Shown: positions 43,817-52,341, counted from the first letter of the stretch. The stretch: DNA of 64,000 nucleotides from Agromyces cerinus subsp. cerinus (GCF_900142065.1 NZ_FSRJ01000002.1:186001-250000); one strand, 5' to 3'. The notes: generated by a model not told the origin, from the letters alone. Made by a program: numbers and translations.

Positions 43817-44823
43817 AGCTGCTCCAGGTCTTCGGCGGGGGAGAGGCGGGCCGAGGCCAGCCAGGCGGGGAACTCGTCGAGGGTCGCGGGCGGCTCGCCG
43901 GGTACGAAGGTCGCCACGGCGCCGTCGCCGGCCTCGTCGGGGCCGCCGGGCCACGGGTCGGTGAGGGCGTCGAGCACGGCGGATGCCCCGAGGCCCGCGC
44001 GCACGAGCAGCGCGAGTTCGGCGGGGTTCACGCCGAGCGGCTGCTCGCCGTTGCCGAGGTCGGTGCCGTAGAGCACGCGTCCGCCGGCGGCGTGGAAACG
44101 GCCGAGGTTGTCGAGCGCGATCGCGGTCTCGGGCGTCGGCTCGCCGTAGCCGGCGACGAAGAGCGTCGAGATCCAGCACTGCCCGGCGGCGACGGCCCGT
44201 GCAACGAGATCGTCGTCGAGCCGCTCGGTGAACGGCGTGTGCGCGAAGGCGTCGACGCCGGCATCGATCGCGAGTCGCGACATCCCCTCGCCCTCGACGT
44301 GGGCGACCACCGGGACTCCTGCTGCGTGCGCGCTCGCCACCACGGCGGCGAGCGTGGCGGCGTCGAGCACCGGGCCGGCCTCCCGGTTCAGCGCGACCTT
44401 GATGACGGATGCCCCGAACGCCAGCTGCTCGGCGACCGCCGTCTCGGCAGCGGTGGGCAGTGCGGCGCGCTCGTCGCCCGCCTCGACGACGATCTCGCGG
44501 GCGCTGCCGGGCGACGCCCACGCTCGGCCCACCGGGTACCCGCCCGGCGCGGTGAGGAAGCTGCCGGCGAAGGCCACCTTGGGCAGACCGTCGCGACGGG
44601 CGTGGCTCGCGATCGTGTCGAGCGGGCCGCCGAGGTCGACGACGCCCGCGAGCGCGGTGTCGCACAGGGCGTCGGGCCCGATGATCATGAGGTGCACGTG
44701 GTGGTCGATCAGCGGCGGCAGCATCGTGCCGGTCTCGCCGGGGCGCTCCGCGCTCATCGAACGCCGCACGCGCCGGGCGCGGGGCCCGAGTTCGGGCGGT
44801 CCGGGATCGAGAGGGCTCGGCAT
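43813..44823 (-). CDS. Amidohydrolase-superfamily protein in the kynurenine-formamidase position
   Basis: 336 residues. The metal-binding residues of the superfamily are visible: His42 and His44 (DHHVHL), Lys142 (VIKVALN, a possible carbamylated lysine), His175 (VVAHVEG), His195 (FAHTPF) and Asp255 (YGTDLG). It starts 2 bp after the kynA stop and overlaps kynU by 4 bp, so it is translationally coupled between the enzymes before and after N-formylkynurenine hydrolysis. No KynB- or AFMID-type gene is in the operon. The simplest reading is that this enzyme is the formamidase (inference). Internal ATGs at residues 23 and 34 are alternative starts. Confidence 0.8.
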   Translation of the reverse strand: MPSPLDPGPPELGPRARRVRRSMSAERPGETGTMLPPLIDHHVHLMIIGPDALCDTALAGVVDLGGPLDTIASHARRDGLPKVAFAGSFLTAPGGYPVGRAWASPGSAREIVVEAGDERAALPTAAETAVAEQLAFGASVIKVALNREAGPVLDAATLAAVVASAHAAGVPVVAHVEGEGMSRLAIDAGVDAFAHTPFTERLDDDLVARAVAAGQCWISTLFVAGYGEPTPETAIALDNLGRFHAAGGRVLYGTDLGNGEQPLGVNPAELALLVRAGLGASAVLDALTDPWPGGPDEAGDGAVATFVPGEPPATLDEFPAWLASARLSPAEDLEQL

Positions 44824-44825
44824 CG

Positions 44826-45716
44826 TCAGCCCGGGATCTCCGTGCGCACGGCGTACAGCTCGGGGAAGAAGGTGAGGTCGAGCGCGCGGCGCAGGAAGCT
44901 CGCGCCGCTCGACCCGCCGGTGCCCGTCTTGTTGCCGATGATGCGCTCGACCGTCTTCAGGTGCCGGAAGCGCCAGAGCTGGAAGTTGTCCTCCAGGTCG
45001 ACGAGCTCCTCGCACGTCTCGTAGGCGGCCCAGTGCTCCGACGTGTCGGCGTAGATCGATGCGAACACCGGCACGAGCTCGGGTGCGTACGTCCACGCCT
45101 GGGTGACGTCGCGTTCGAGGATCGCTGCGGGGATCGGGTAGCCGGCGCGGGCGAGCAGGCGGAGGAACTCGTCGTAGAGGCTCGGCGAGTCGAGGGCGTG
45201 GCGGAGGGTGGCGGTGGCCGCGGCATCCGACTCGAAGACCTGCATCATCTTCGCGTTCTTGTTGCCGAGCACGAACTCCACGGCGCGGTACTGGTACGAC
45301 TGGAACCCGCTCGCGTTGCCGAGCACGCCGCGGAACTGCGCGTACTCGGTGGGCGTGAGCGTCGCGAGCACCGACCACTGCTCGGTGAGCGTCTTCTGGA
45401 TGTGCTTGACGCGCGCGATGCACTTGAGCGCCGGGGCGAGCTCGTCGGAGCGCAGCAGGTCGCGCGCGGTCTCGAGCTCGTGCAGCACGAGCTTCAGCCA
45501 CAGCTCGGTGGTCTGGTGCTGGATGATGAACAGCAGCTCGTCGTGGTGCTCGGGCCGCGAGATCGGCCGCTGCGCGGAGAGCAGGGTCGGCAGGTCGAGG
45601 TAGCCGCCGTAGCTCATGCGATCGCTGAAATCGGTGACGACGGACGCCTCGATCGTGCGGGTGTTGGCTTCGACGCCGTCGATCGCGCCCTCGGGTTCGG
45701 TTGGCTCAGTAGTCAC
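44826..45716 (-). CDS. kynA: Tryptophan 2,3-dioxygenase
   Basis: 296 residues. The TDO signature HHDELLFIIQHQTTELWLK contains the substrate and distal His region, the proximal haem His is in FRHLKTVERIIG, and GFQSYQYR and the GTGGSSG loop are present. It opens the indole ring to N-formylkynurenine. Minus-strand TAGGCT (45724-45729) ends 7 nt before the GTG, so the operon mRNA is probably leaderless. Confidence 0.97.
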   Translation of the reverse strand: MTTEPTEPEGAIDGVEANTRTIEASVVTDFSDRMSYGGYLDLPTLLSAQRPISRPEHHDELLFIIQHQTTELWLKLVLHELETARDLLRSDELAPALKCIARVKHIQKTLTEQWSVLATLTPTEYAQFRGVLGNASGFQSYQYRAVEFVLGNKNAKMMQVFESDAAATATLRHALDSPSLYDEFLRLLARAGYPIPAAILERDVTQAWTYAPELVPVFASIYADTSEHWAAYETCEELVDLEDNFQLWRFRHLKTVERIIGNKTGTGGSSGASFLRRALDLTFFPELYAVRTEIPG

Positions 45717-45816
45717 GGCACCAGCCTAACCACGCGCGGGAGCCGACACGGCGGGCATCCCCCTTGCCGGACGCACCGGCAGGTGCCCGCCGCGCCGCAA
45801 CCCCTCCCCCCAGAGA

Positions 45817-45854
45817 GGTCGCCGCCCCGTTCATTCGGGTAAACGGAGGCGACC
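45817..45854. promoter_or_regulatory. Nested inverted repeat in the kynA-tetR divergent region
   Basis: GGTCGCC (45817-45823) pairs with GGCGACC (45848-45854), and inner arms CCGTT and AACGG pair as well. It lies between divergent kynA and tetR and could be an operator or a structured leader. Confidence 0.4.
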
Positions 45855-45893
45855 CTCCGAATCATAGCCGATCGACGCGCGTACAGTGAAAGC

Positions 45894-46544
45894 GTGAGCT
45901 CATCCCAGTCGCCCCGCCGCGATGCGCGGCGCAACCACGAGCGACTCCTCGTCGAGGCGAAGCAGCTCTTCGCCGAGCGCGGCGTCGACGCGCCGCTCGA
46001 CGAGCTCGCGGCACGCGCCGGAGTCGGAGCCGGCACCGTGTATCGCCACTTTCCGAACCGCGACGCGCTCGTGCGCGAGCTCTACGATGCCGCGGTCACC
46101 GACCTGCACGACTTCGCGCCGCAGTTCCTCGGCGCGGAGACGGGCTGGCTGGGGATCGAGCTCTGGCTCGAACTGGTCAGCGGATGGCTCGCCGACTCGC
46201 CGTACCTCCCGGCGGTGATGCGCCGCGTCGCCGAACTGGATCCGAAGCACCGCCCCGCCACCGAGTTCGTGCCGATGATGGACGCGGTGGTCGCCCGCGC
46301 CCAGGCCGAGGGGTCGCTGCGCCGAGACGTCACCGCGGTCGACCTCAGCGTGATGGTCGACATGCTCGGCTCGCTCGGCCAGTACGGCAAGGCGTACCTG
46401 CCGTACTGGCGTCGCCAGCTCACAGTCATGCTCGACGGGCTGCGCGCGCGGCCCGACGTCACCCCGCTGCCCGGCGAGGGCCAGGCCTTCGACGAGTTCC
46501 ACGACATGTCGCACGCGAAGGGGCCGACGCCCCCGAACGGCTGA
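45894..46544 (+). CDS. TetR-family regulator divergent from the kynurenine operon
   Basis: 216 residues. The HTH is PLDELAARAGVGAGTVYRHFPNR. The C-terminal domain resembles the SbtR-like/TetR_C_33 group. The GTG at 45894 follows TACAGT (45882-45887) by 6 nt, so it is probably leaderless. Its position suggests control of kynA-kynU, but regulation of itself or unlinked genes is equally possible. Confidence 0.88.
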   Translation: MSSSQSPRRDARRNHERLLVEAKQLFAERGVDAPLDELAARAGVGAGTVYRHFPNRDALVRELYDAAVTDLHDFAPQFLGAETGWLGIELWLELVSGWLADSPYLPAVMRRVAELDPKHRPATEFVPMMDAVVARAQAEGSLRRDVTAVDLSVMVDMLGSLGQYGKAYLPYWRRQLTVMLDGLRARPDVTPLPGEGQAFDEFHDMSHAKGPTPPNG

Positions 46545-46563
46545 CCTCGTGCTGCTCAGTCGA

Positions 46564-46610
46564 TCGAGCCTGTCGAGATCCGCGTCGCGGTCGGGTCGCG
46601 ACCGGCTCGA
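46564..46610. terminator. Bidirectional hairpin between convergent tetR and VOC genes
   Basis: Outer arms TCGAGCC/GGCTCGA (46564-46570, 46604-46610) and inner GTCGCG/CGCGAC. It shares the GAGCCTGTCGA word with the dispersed repeats at 48243 and 62860. Confidence 0.55.
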
Positions 46611-46619
46611 CCCACGGAC

Positions 46620-47519
46620 TCAGTCGGCGGCGCGCACCACGACGAGGTTCGCCCACGGGTCGTCGAATGCGAGGGTGAGGCCGTCGTCGCGCGTTGCGAC
46701 CCGATAGTGCCCCATGCGTTCGCCGAGTTCGCCGAGGTCGTCGGCACCGGGCACGACGATCTCGACCTTGCCGAGTCCGAGGGCGAGGCCGCGACGGCCG
46801 GCGCCGCGGCTGTTCCACGTGTTCATCGCCATGTGGTGGTGGTAGCCGCCGGCGGAGACGAAGAGCGCCTGGTCGCCCATCTCGGCCGTCGTCTCGAAGC
46901 CGAGTCGTTCGACGTAGAACTCGCGCGCGCTCGCGACGTCGCCGACCGAGAGGTGCACGTGACCCACGACGGCGTCGCCCAGGCCGAGACCGGATGCCGC
47001 GGCATCCGCCCCGCCCTGGGTGAGGTGTTGGCGCAGGTACTCGTTGGGGTCGAGGTGCAGGGTCGCCATCTCGATCGTGCCGTGCGTCCAGCTCCACTTC
47101 GAGCGGTCGCGGTCGAAGTAGAGCTCGATGCCGTTGCCTTCGGGGTCGGTGAAGTAGAAGGCCTCGCTCACGAGGTGGTCGGCGCTGCCGGTGAAGGTGC
47201 CCGGATGCTTCGAGGCGATCGAGTAGATCGCGGTCGCGAGCGCCTCCCGGGTGTCGAAGAGGATCGCGGTGTGGAAGAGCCCGGCGTCGCGCGGAGAGGC
47301 GTGGCGCAGTTCGGGCGCGTGCTCGAGGATCACGATCTGCGTGGTGCCGCGGCCGAGCACGGCGACGGGGCCGTCGTGGCTCAGGAGTTCGAGCGTGACG
47401 GCGTCGCGGTAGTAGCGGATCATCGCGTCGAGGTCGCCGACGCGCAGCGTGACCGCGCCCATTCCGGTGTCGGCGGTGAGCAGGCCCGCGCCTTCCGGCG
47501 CTCCATTGGTTGTAATCAC
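46620..47519 (-). CDS. VOC-family extradiol dioxygenase-like protein (CatE type)
   Basis: 299 residues from a GTG at 47519, or 280 from an ATG at 47462. Two VOC domains: the first starts MGAVTLRVGDLDAMIRYY, the second GHVHLSVGDVASAREFY. Candidate metal ligands are His (GLFHTAIL, VGHVHLSV) and Glu (NGIELYFDRD). It resembles catechol-2,3-dioxygenase and glyoxalase-like proteins such as CatE/YfiE. It may open a catecholic ring or detoxify a quinone; the substrate is unknown. TATCAT ends 5 nt before the GTG. A 20-bp dyad overlaps the start. Confidence 0.82.
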   Translation of the reverse strand: MITTNGAPEGAGLLTADTGMGAVTLRVGDLDAMIRYYRDAVTLELLSHDGPVAVLGRGTTQIVILEHAPELRHASPRDAGLFHTAILFDTREALATAIYSIASKHPGTFTGSADHLVSEAFYFTDPEGNGIELYFDRDRSKWSWTHGTIEMATLHLDPNEYLRQHLTQGGADAAASGLGLGDAVVGHVHLSVGDVASAREFYVERLGFETTAEMGDQALFVSAGGYHHHMAMNTWNSRGAGRRGLALGLGKVEIVVPGADDLGELGERMGHYRVATRDDGLTLAFDDPWANLVVVRAAD

Positions 47520-47525
47520 AACTAA
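47506..47525. promoter_or_regulatory. AT-rich dyad over the VOC gene start (MarR-like operator)
   Basis: TTGGTTGT-AATC-ACAACTAA is a 20-bp dyad with one mismatch, overlapping the predicted start codon of the VOC gene. TTGT...ACAA dyads are typical for MarR-type repressors. No MarR gene is nearby. Confidence 0.6.
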
Positions 47526-47696
47526 TGATAACCCCGTGATCGCGCCGGGCATTCCCGAGTGGAGGCGACCGTTCGGGCGTCGACGCCGGCCGTGGCTGCC
47601 GGAATCGGGTCTGGCGCTCGGAGGCCGCGATCCCTAGCGTGGAGGCTACGCGGCTCCCGGGGAATCGACGGGGAGCCCTCCTGAGGGGACGAAGAC

Positions 47697-48224
47697 ATGG
47701 GCATGGACAACCTGGTGCTGTACGTGGCGACCTACGACGACGGTGCGACCGCCACCGACGAGTACCGCTCGCTCAAAGACGCCGAGGCATCATCCGAACT
47801 CGAGGTCGTGTCCTCGGTCGTGATGCGTCGCGGTGACGACGGCAGGGTCGCCGTCGACGAGCACGGCACCGGCCAGGTCGCCGCCGGCACGTGGATCGGC
47901 GGTGCCGCCGGACTCGTCGTCGGCCTCTTCGCGCCCCCGCTGCTCGCCGCGACGGCCATCGGGGCGGGAGTCGGTGCCATCTCGGGAGCGATCGCGAAGA
48001 AGCACGACGAGAAGAAGGTGGGCATCGAGCTCGAGGAGTACCTGCCGAAGGGATCGTCGGCCATCGTGGCAGTGCTCGACGACAAGTACCTCGACCGCAT
48101 CGACGCCGTGCTGACGAAGTACGCCAAGAAGGTCGACAAGGCGATCGATCGCGAGGACTACGAAGCCCTCGAGAAGGCGATCAGCGAGGGCGGCGACAAG
48201 ATCGCCAAGGCGATCGCCTCCTAG
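47697..48224 (+). CDS. DUF1269-family membrane-associated protein
   Basis: 175 residues with GAGGGGACGAAGAC before the ATG. N-terminal DUF1269-type segment (NLVLYVATYDDGATATDEY), a Gly/Ala-rich hydrophobic segment (about 63-98; GGAAGLVVGLFAPPLLAATAIG) and a charged helical C-terminus. The family is common near stress genes; function unknown. The 177-bp upstream gap is divergent from the VOC gene. Confidence 0.82.
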   Translation: MGMDNLVLYVATYDDGATATDEYRSLKDAEASSELEVVSSVVMRRGDDGRVAVDEHGTGQVAAGTWIGGAAGLVVGLFAPPLLAATAIGAGVGAISGAIAKKHDEKKVGIELEEYLPKGSSAIVAVLDDKYLDRIDAVLTKYAKKVDKAIDREDYEALEKAISEGGDKIAKAIAS

Positions 48225-48242
48225 CGCTCAACCGCTGCGGGG

Positions 48243-48354
48243 TCGAGCCTGTCGAAACCCGGTGACGGATCTCGACAGGCTCGATCAGCAGAAGCGGGCT
48301 CGATCAGCAGGAGCGGGCTCGATCAGCAGGAGCGGGCTCGATCAGCAGGATCCG
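48243..48354. repeat. Inverted repeat plus four 19-bp tandem repeats after the DUF1269 gene
   Basis: Perfect arms TCGAGCCTGTCGA (48243-48255) and TCGACAGGCTCGA (48272-48284) form a hairpin. From 48280 the unit CTCGATCAGCAGGAGCGGG repeats four times (the first has one change, the last is partial). It probably ends the DUF1269 transcript and has expanded by slippage. Confidence 0.75.
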
Positions 48355-48355
48355 C

Positions 48356-48447
48356 TCAGGCGCCGGTCAGCCGGCCGAGCAGCTCCCGGGAGCGTCGGCG
48401 GCTCCTCCGAGACGTCCTGGTCCCAGTTCGCGGCGCGCCAGTCGCGG
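48356..48447 (-). pseudogene. Degraded duplicate of the purC 3' end
   Basis: Bases 48356-48391 match 49944-49979, and 48394-48447 match 50018-50071, with a few substitutions and a 36-nt internal deletion. Orientation is the same as purC. With intact purC 1.6 kb away, this flanks the serine-hydrolase segment. Confidence 0.85.
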
Positions 48448-48463
48448 CCGGTCTACCCGTGGC

Positions 48464-49585
48464 TCACGCGGGGCCGCTCCCGAACGTCTCGTTGAGGAGG
48501 CGCTGCTGGACGCCCTGGAACGCTGCGGCAACGGTGAGGTTCGCATCGTCCACGCAGTTCAACGCAGCTGTCAGGGTCTTGGACCCGTCGGGAGTGGCGT
48601 ACATGAGCGCCGCGTGGCCCACCGAGGCGCCGTTGTGCGAGATGACGGTGGCGCCGTCGTCGGTGGTCAGCACGAACACGCCCAGCCCATAGTCCATATT
48701 CGGGATGCCCGTCGCGCGCGGGGTGAACATCTCCTCGCGCAGTTCGTCTGGGAGGAGCTTGCCGCCAGTGAGGGCGGCGATGAACGTGTGAAGGTCTTCG
48801 GTCGTCGAGATCATGTCTCCACCGGCGGAGATCCATGAGGGGTTCTGGCGGGTGATGTCGACCGTGCGCGGTTCGCCGTCCTCGTCGTATCGGTAGTAGG
48901 CGTGGGGGTGCGGCTCGGCGATCTCCGCGTCATCCGGGACCACGGTGTGCGACATGCCGAGAGGAGTCAGGATCAGCCGCTGCATCTCCTCGGTGACGGT
49001 GCGGCCGGTGACCTGCTCGATGAGCAGGCGGGCGAGGACGTAGTTGGTGTTGGAATAGCTCCAACCCGAGCCGGGCTCGAACCGAGGAGGCTTGGCCAGC
49101 GCGAGCTCGACGAGCTCTTGTGGCCGATACGTCTTGAACCGGTTGTTCAGCCACTCCGTTCCGTTGGGGCCGTATGGCATCGGGATGCCGAGCGCGATCG
49201 ACCCGTCGTCGTAGACCTCGCCGGTGAAGTTGAAGAGGCCGCTGGTGTGCTGGAGCAGCATCCGCACAGTGATCCGCGTGTCGAGCCCGAACTGGGTCAG
49301 GTGGTCCGCGACCGGGTCGTCCAAGGCGATCCTGTCTTCGGCCACGAGTTGCAGCACCAGGGTCGCGGTGAAGGTCTTGGTATTGCTGCCGATCCGGATG
49401 TGCCCGTCCACGGGCGGCTTGATGTCCCCGCCCAGTTCGACCGCGCCGGCGCTGCCGACCCACGTGCCCTGCTCGTCGTCGACGCGGACCGTCAGCCCGA
49501 TGATGCCGGTGTCGACGAGCGCGTCGATCGTCCGTTGGAGGTGGTCGGCGGTCTGGCTGGAGAGGGTGGTGGTCCTGGTGGTCAT
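48464..49585 (-). CDS. Serine hydrolase, beta-lactamase/DD-peptidase (class C) family
   Basis: 373 residues from an ATG with AAGGAG 9 nt upstream. Motifs: Ser67-x-x-Lys70 (GSNTKTF), Tyr177-x-Asn179 (SYSNTNY), and HNG (ISHNGAS) in place of KTG. The fold matches class C beta-lactamases, D-Ala-D-Ala carboxypeptidases and esterases. There is no signal peptide, unusual for an enzyme facing the wall; a cytoplasmic esterase role fits better. A MerR-type dyad lies upstream, and codon use is slightly less GC-extreme than in neighbours. Confidence 0.88.
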   Translation of the reverse strand: MTTRTTTLSSQTADHLQRTIDALVDTGIIGLTVRVDDEQGTWVGSAGAVELGGDIKPPVDGHIRIGSNTKTFTATLVLQLVAEDRIALDDPVADHLTQFGLDTRITVRMLLQHTSGLFNFTGEVYDDGSIALGIPMPYGPNGTEWLNNRFKTYRPQELVELALAKPPRFEPGSGWSYSNTNYVLARLLIEQVTGRTVTEEMQRLILTPLGMSHTVVPDDAEIAEPHPHAYYRYDEDGEPRTVDITRQNPSWISAGGDMISTTEDLHTFIAALTGGKLLPDELREEMFTPRATGIPNMDYGLGVFVLTTDDGATVISHNGASVGHAALMYATPDGSKTLTAALNCVDDANLTVAAAFQGVQQRLLNETFGSGPA

Positions 49586-49647
49586 GGTGGTTCGCTCCTT
49601 CGAAGCGTTCGATTCCCGTCGGCGTCCTGCCGACGTGAGAAGCCTCC

Positions 49648-49668
49648 ACCTTGACCTCGGGTCAAGGT
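49648..49668. promoter_or_regulatory. MerR-type operator
   Basis: ACCTTGACC-TCG-GGTCAAGGT is a perfect 21-bp dyad 63 bp before the serine hydrolase start. CTTGACC...GGTCAAG dyads are classic MerR-family promoter sites. No MerR gene lies in this segment. Confidence 0.7.
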
Positions 49669-49709
49669 CAAGCGAGGTACTCCGAATCGCGCGAGCACGT
49701 GATCGAACG

Positions 49710-49860
49710 GTGGGGATCGACAACGTCGAGGTCTCCGTCACCGACTTCACCAGGTCGATCCGGGTACGCAGCGTTTCGACCTCACCACCTTCGGGAGCTC
49801 GTGGTCGTCGGGCCTGCCGCGAACGTGACGGCCGTCGACGGGATCAGCTCAGGAGCCCGT
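49710..49860 (+). pseudogene. Possible fossil of a VOC/glyoxalase gene
   Basis: A GTG-initiated frame reads VGIDNVEVSVTDFTRSIR, the usual first strand and helix of a VOC domain. It then loses the family pattern, and a possible continuation is in another frame (RELVVVGPAAN). It is divergent from the serine hydrolase around the MerR-type dyad. The signal is short and could be chance. Together with the repeats at 49890-49954 this explains the 358-bp gap at 49586-49943. Confidence 0.3.
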
Positions 49861-49889
49861 GCACTGGGCGCCACCCGGTGCGACACTGC

Positions 49890-49954
49890 GGTCAGGCTCC
49901 GGGGTCAGGCTCCGGGGTCAGGCTCCGGGGTCAGGCGCCGGGGTCAGGCGCCGG
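49890..49954. repeat. Five 13-bp tandem repeats at the purC stop
   Basis: GGTCAGGCTCCGG three times, then GGTCAGGCGCCGG twice. The last unit overlaps the purC stop codon region (from 49944). It looks like slippage expansion of the gene end. Confidence 0.9.
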
Positions 49955-50891
49955 TCAGTCGGCCGAGCAGCTCCCGGTAGCGGGCCGCCGTCTGCTCCAC
50001 GATCTCGTGGGGGAGGGTCGGCGGCTCCTCTGAGACGTCCTGGTCCCAGTTCGCGGCGAGCCAGTCGCGCACGATCTGCTTGTCGAAGCTCGCCATGCGC
50101 AGTTCGGGCGTGGATGCCGTGGCGTACGCCTCGGCATCCCAGTAGCGGCTCGAGTCGCTCGTCAGCACCTCATCGGCGAGCGTGACGATGCCGGTCGCGC
50201 GGTCGGCGCCGAACTCGAACTTCGTGTCGGCGAGGATGACGCCGCGGGCCTCGGCGATCTCGGAGGCGAGCGCGAAGATCTCGAGCGAGAGCTCGCGCAG
50301 CTGGGCTGCGACGACCTCGCCGACGAGTTCGACGGTGCGATCGTAGGAGACGTTGACGTCGTGCTCGCCGAGCGGGGCCTTCCACGCCGGCGTGTAGATC
50401 GGTTCGGGCAGGCGGTCGCCGTTCGCGAGCCCCGCGGGCAGCGGGAGGCCGCCGATGGCACCCGTCGCCTGGTACTCCTTGAAGCCCGAACCGGTGAGGT
50501 AGCCGCGCACCACGCACTCGACGGGGAACATGTCGAGCGTTCGGCAGAGGGTGCCGCGCTCGGCGAGCTCGGCCGGCACCTCGGGCAGCCCGAGCACCTC
50601 GAGGCGGTCGTCGAGCGGGTGGGCCAGGTGGTTCGGCACCTGGGGCAGCTGGTCGAACCACCAGCGGGTGAGGCTCGTGAGCATCGCGCCCTTGCCCGGG
50701 ATCGCGGGCGAGAGCACCTGGTCGTAGGCACTCACCCGGTCGGTCGCGACGACGAGCACGACCGGCGAGAAGGTCAGCGGGTCGCCGGTCCAGGAGTCGT
50801 CGTCGACGAGCAGCTTGGTCGGCACGTACAGATCGCGCACCTTGCCCGAGTAGACGTGGGTCCAGCCGGCGTGCTCCTGCGTTTCGCTCAT
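49944..50891 (-). CDS. purC: SAICAR synthetase
   Basis: 315 residues. N-terminal YSGKVRDLYV, ATDRVSAYDQVL and IPGKGAMLTSLTRWWF; ECVVRGYLTGSG; the signature ADTKFEFG and LADEVLTSDSSRYW. It joins CAIR and aspartate with ATP in purine synthesis. It is 8 bp downstream of purD in one operon (GAGGGAACC before the ATG). Its 3' end is partly duplicated at 48356-48447. Confidence 0.97.
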   Translation of the reverse strand: MSETQEHAGWTHVYSGKVRDLYVPTKLLVDDDSWTGDPLTFSPVVLVVATDRVSAYDQVLSPAIPGKGAMLTSLTRWWFDQLPQVPNHLAHPLDDRLEVLGLPEVPAELAERGTLCRTLDMFPVECVVRGYLTGSGFKEYQATGAIGGLPLPAGLANGDRLPEPIYTPAWKAPLGEHDVNVSYDRTVELVGEVVAAQLRELSLEIFALASEIAEARGVILADTKFEFGADRATGIVTLADEVLTSDSSRYWDAEAYATASTPELRMASFDKQIVRDWLAANWDQDVSEEPPTLPHEIVEQTAARYRELLGRLTGA

Positions 50892-50899
50892 GGTTCCCT

Positions 50900-52237
50900 C
50901 TATTCGGTGACGCGGGCCGCGATGTCGGTGCGGTACTGGCCGCCCTCGAGTCGCAGGTGTCCGAGCGCCTCGTACGCACGGCGGCGGGCTTCGGCGAACC
51001 CGTCGCCGACCGCGACGACGTTGAGCACGCGGCCGCCGGTCGCGATGAGCGGCAGTGCTTCGGCCCCGTCGTCGGTCGCAGCGCCGATCGCGGTCGCGGC
51101 GTGGGCGAGGTGCACACCGGGCACGGATGCCGCCGCCTCGATGCCCTCGATCGCACGCCCGGTCTGCGGCGCCTCGGGGTACCCCTCGCTCGCGAGCACG
51201 ACCGTGACCGCGGCATCCGCTCGGAAGACCGGGCGCGGCAGCGAACCGAGCCCGCCGGTCGCGGCCGCGTGCAGCAGGCCCGAGAGCGGGGTCTCGAGGC
51301 GGGGGAGCACGACCTGCGTCTCGGGGTCGCCGAAGCGGGCGTTGAACTCGATCACGCGGATGCCGCGCGAGGTGAGGATGAGGCCCGCGTAGAGCAGGCC
51401 GATGAACGGCGTCTGCTCTTCAGCGAGCTTGCGCACGGTCGGCAGCGCGATCGTCTCGATGACCTCGTCGACGAAGGCCTGCTCGCTGCCGAAGCGGCCG
51501 CCTCGGCCGTCGACGGCGTCGCCGAGCCAGGGCAGCGGCGAGTAGGCGCCCATGCCGCCGGTGTTGGGGCCGGCGTCGCCGTCGAGCAGGCGCTTGTAGT
51601 CCTGCGCGGGCGAGAGCGGCAGCACGTGCGTGCCGTCGGAGAGCAGGAAGAGCGAGACCTCCTGGCCGTCGAGGAACTCCTCGATCAGCACGGGTCCCTG
51701 CTGCAGGTAGTGGGCGGCATGCGCGACCGCAGCCTCGCGGTCCTCGGTGACGAGCACGCCCTTGCCCGCGGCGAGGCCGTCGGCCTTCACGACGTACGGT
51801 GCGCCGAACTCGTCGAGCGTGGTCTCGACCTCGTCGAGGGTCTCGGCGAGGTTCGCGCGGCCGGTCGGGACGCCGGCGTCCTGCATGATGCGCTTCGCGA
51901 AGGTCTTCGAACCCTCGAGGGCCGCGGCCGCCCTGCCCGGCCCGAACACGGCGATGCCGCGGGTGCGCAGGGCGTCGGCGACGCCGGCGACGAGGGGCGC
52001 CTCTGGGCCGATGACGACGAACTCGATGTCGTTGTCGAGCGTGTACTCGGTCACGAGCACCGGGTCGGTCGGGTCGAGCGCGATGGTCGTGACACTGCCT
52101 CGAGCCGAGGATGTGGGGGATGCCGCGATGCCCGCGTTGCCCGGCGCCGCGATGATCTCGTGGCCGGCCTCCTCATCGAGGAGCGCGAGGATGATGGCGT
52201 GCTCGCGCGCGCCCGAGCCGAGGACGAGGATTCTCAC
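50900..52237 (-). CDS. purD: Phosphoribosylamine-glycine ligase (GAR synthetase)
   Basis: 445 residues. An ATP-grasp enzyme with [11 protein letters not shown] at the N-terminus, the ATP-grasp loop [12 protein letters not shown], and the signatures [12 protein letters not shown] and [11 protein letters not shown]. It makes GAR from phosphoribosylamine and glycine. TAGCCT on the minus strand ends 6 nt before the GTG, so purDC is probably a leaderless operon. Confidence 0.97.
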   Translation of the reverse strand: MRILVLGSGAREHAIILALLDEEAGHEIIAAPGNAGIAASPTSSARGSVTTIALDPTDPVLVTEYTLDNDIEFVVIGPEAPLVAGVADALRTRGIAVFGPGRAAAALEGSKTFAKRIMQDAGVPTGRANLAETLDEVETTLDEFGAPYVVKADGLAAGKGVLVTEDREAAVAHAAHYLQQGPVLIEEFLDGQEVSLFLLSDGTHVLPLSPAQDYKRLLDGDAGPNTGGMGAYSPLPWLGDAVDGRGGRFGSEQAFVDEVIETIALPTVRKLAEEQTPFIGLLYAGLILTSRGIRVIEFNARFGDPETQVVLPRLETPLSGLLHAAATGGLGSLPRPVFRADAAVTVVLASEGYPEAPQTGRAIEGIEAAASVPGVHLAHAATAIGAATDDGAEALPLIATGGRVLNVVAVGDGFAEARRRAYEALGHLRLEGGQYRTDIAARVTE

Positions 52238-52341
52238 CGGTTCAGGCTACCGCCTCGGGCCGCGCGGCCTCGCCTCGTGACCTCGCGTGCGGATGGGGGT
52301 GACGGGCGCGCTCGCGGGCCGGTGCTGCGAGAATGGTGCGG

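Noticed and set aside
42557..45893. kynB-type formamidase gene
   Set aside because: Looked for the KynB HxGTHxDxP motif in the operon and its neighbours and found none.
48280..48354. CRISPR-like array
   Set aside because: Units are contiguous tandem repeats without unique spacers, and no cas gene is present. The same holds for 62891-63027.
48225..49943. Prophage or IS element in the purC scar
   Set aside because: No integrase, transposase or terminal inverted repeats; only flanking purC homology supports insertion.
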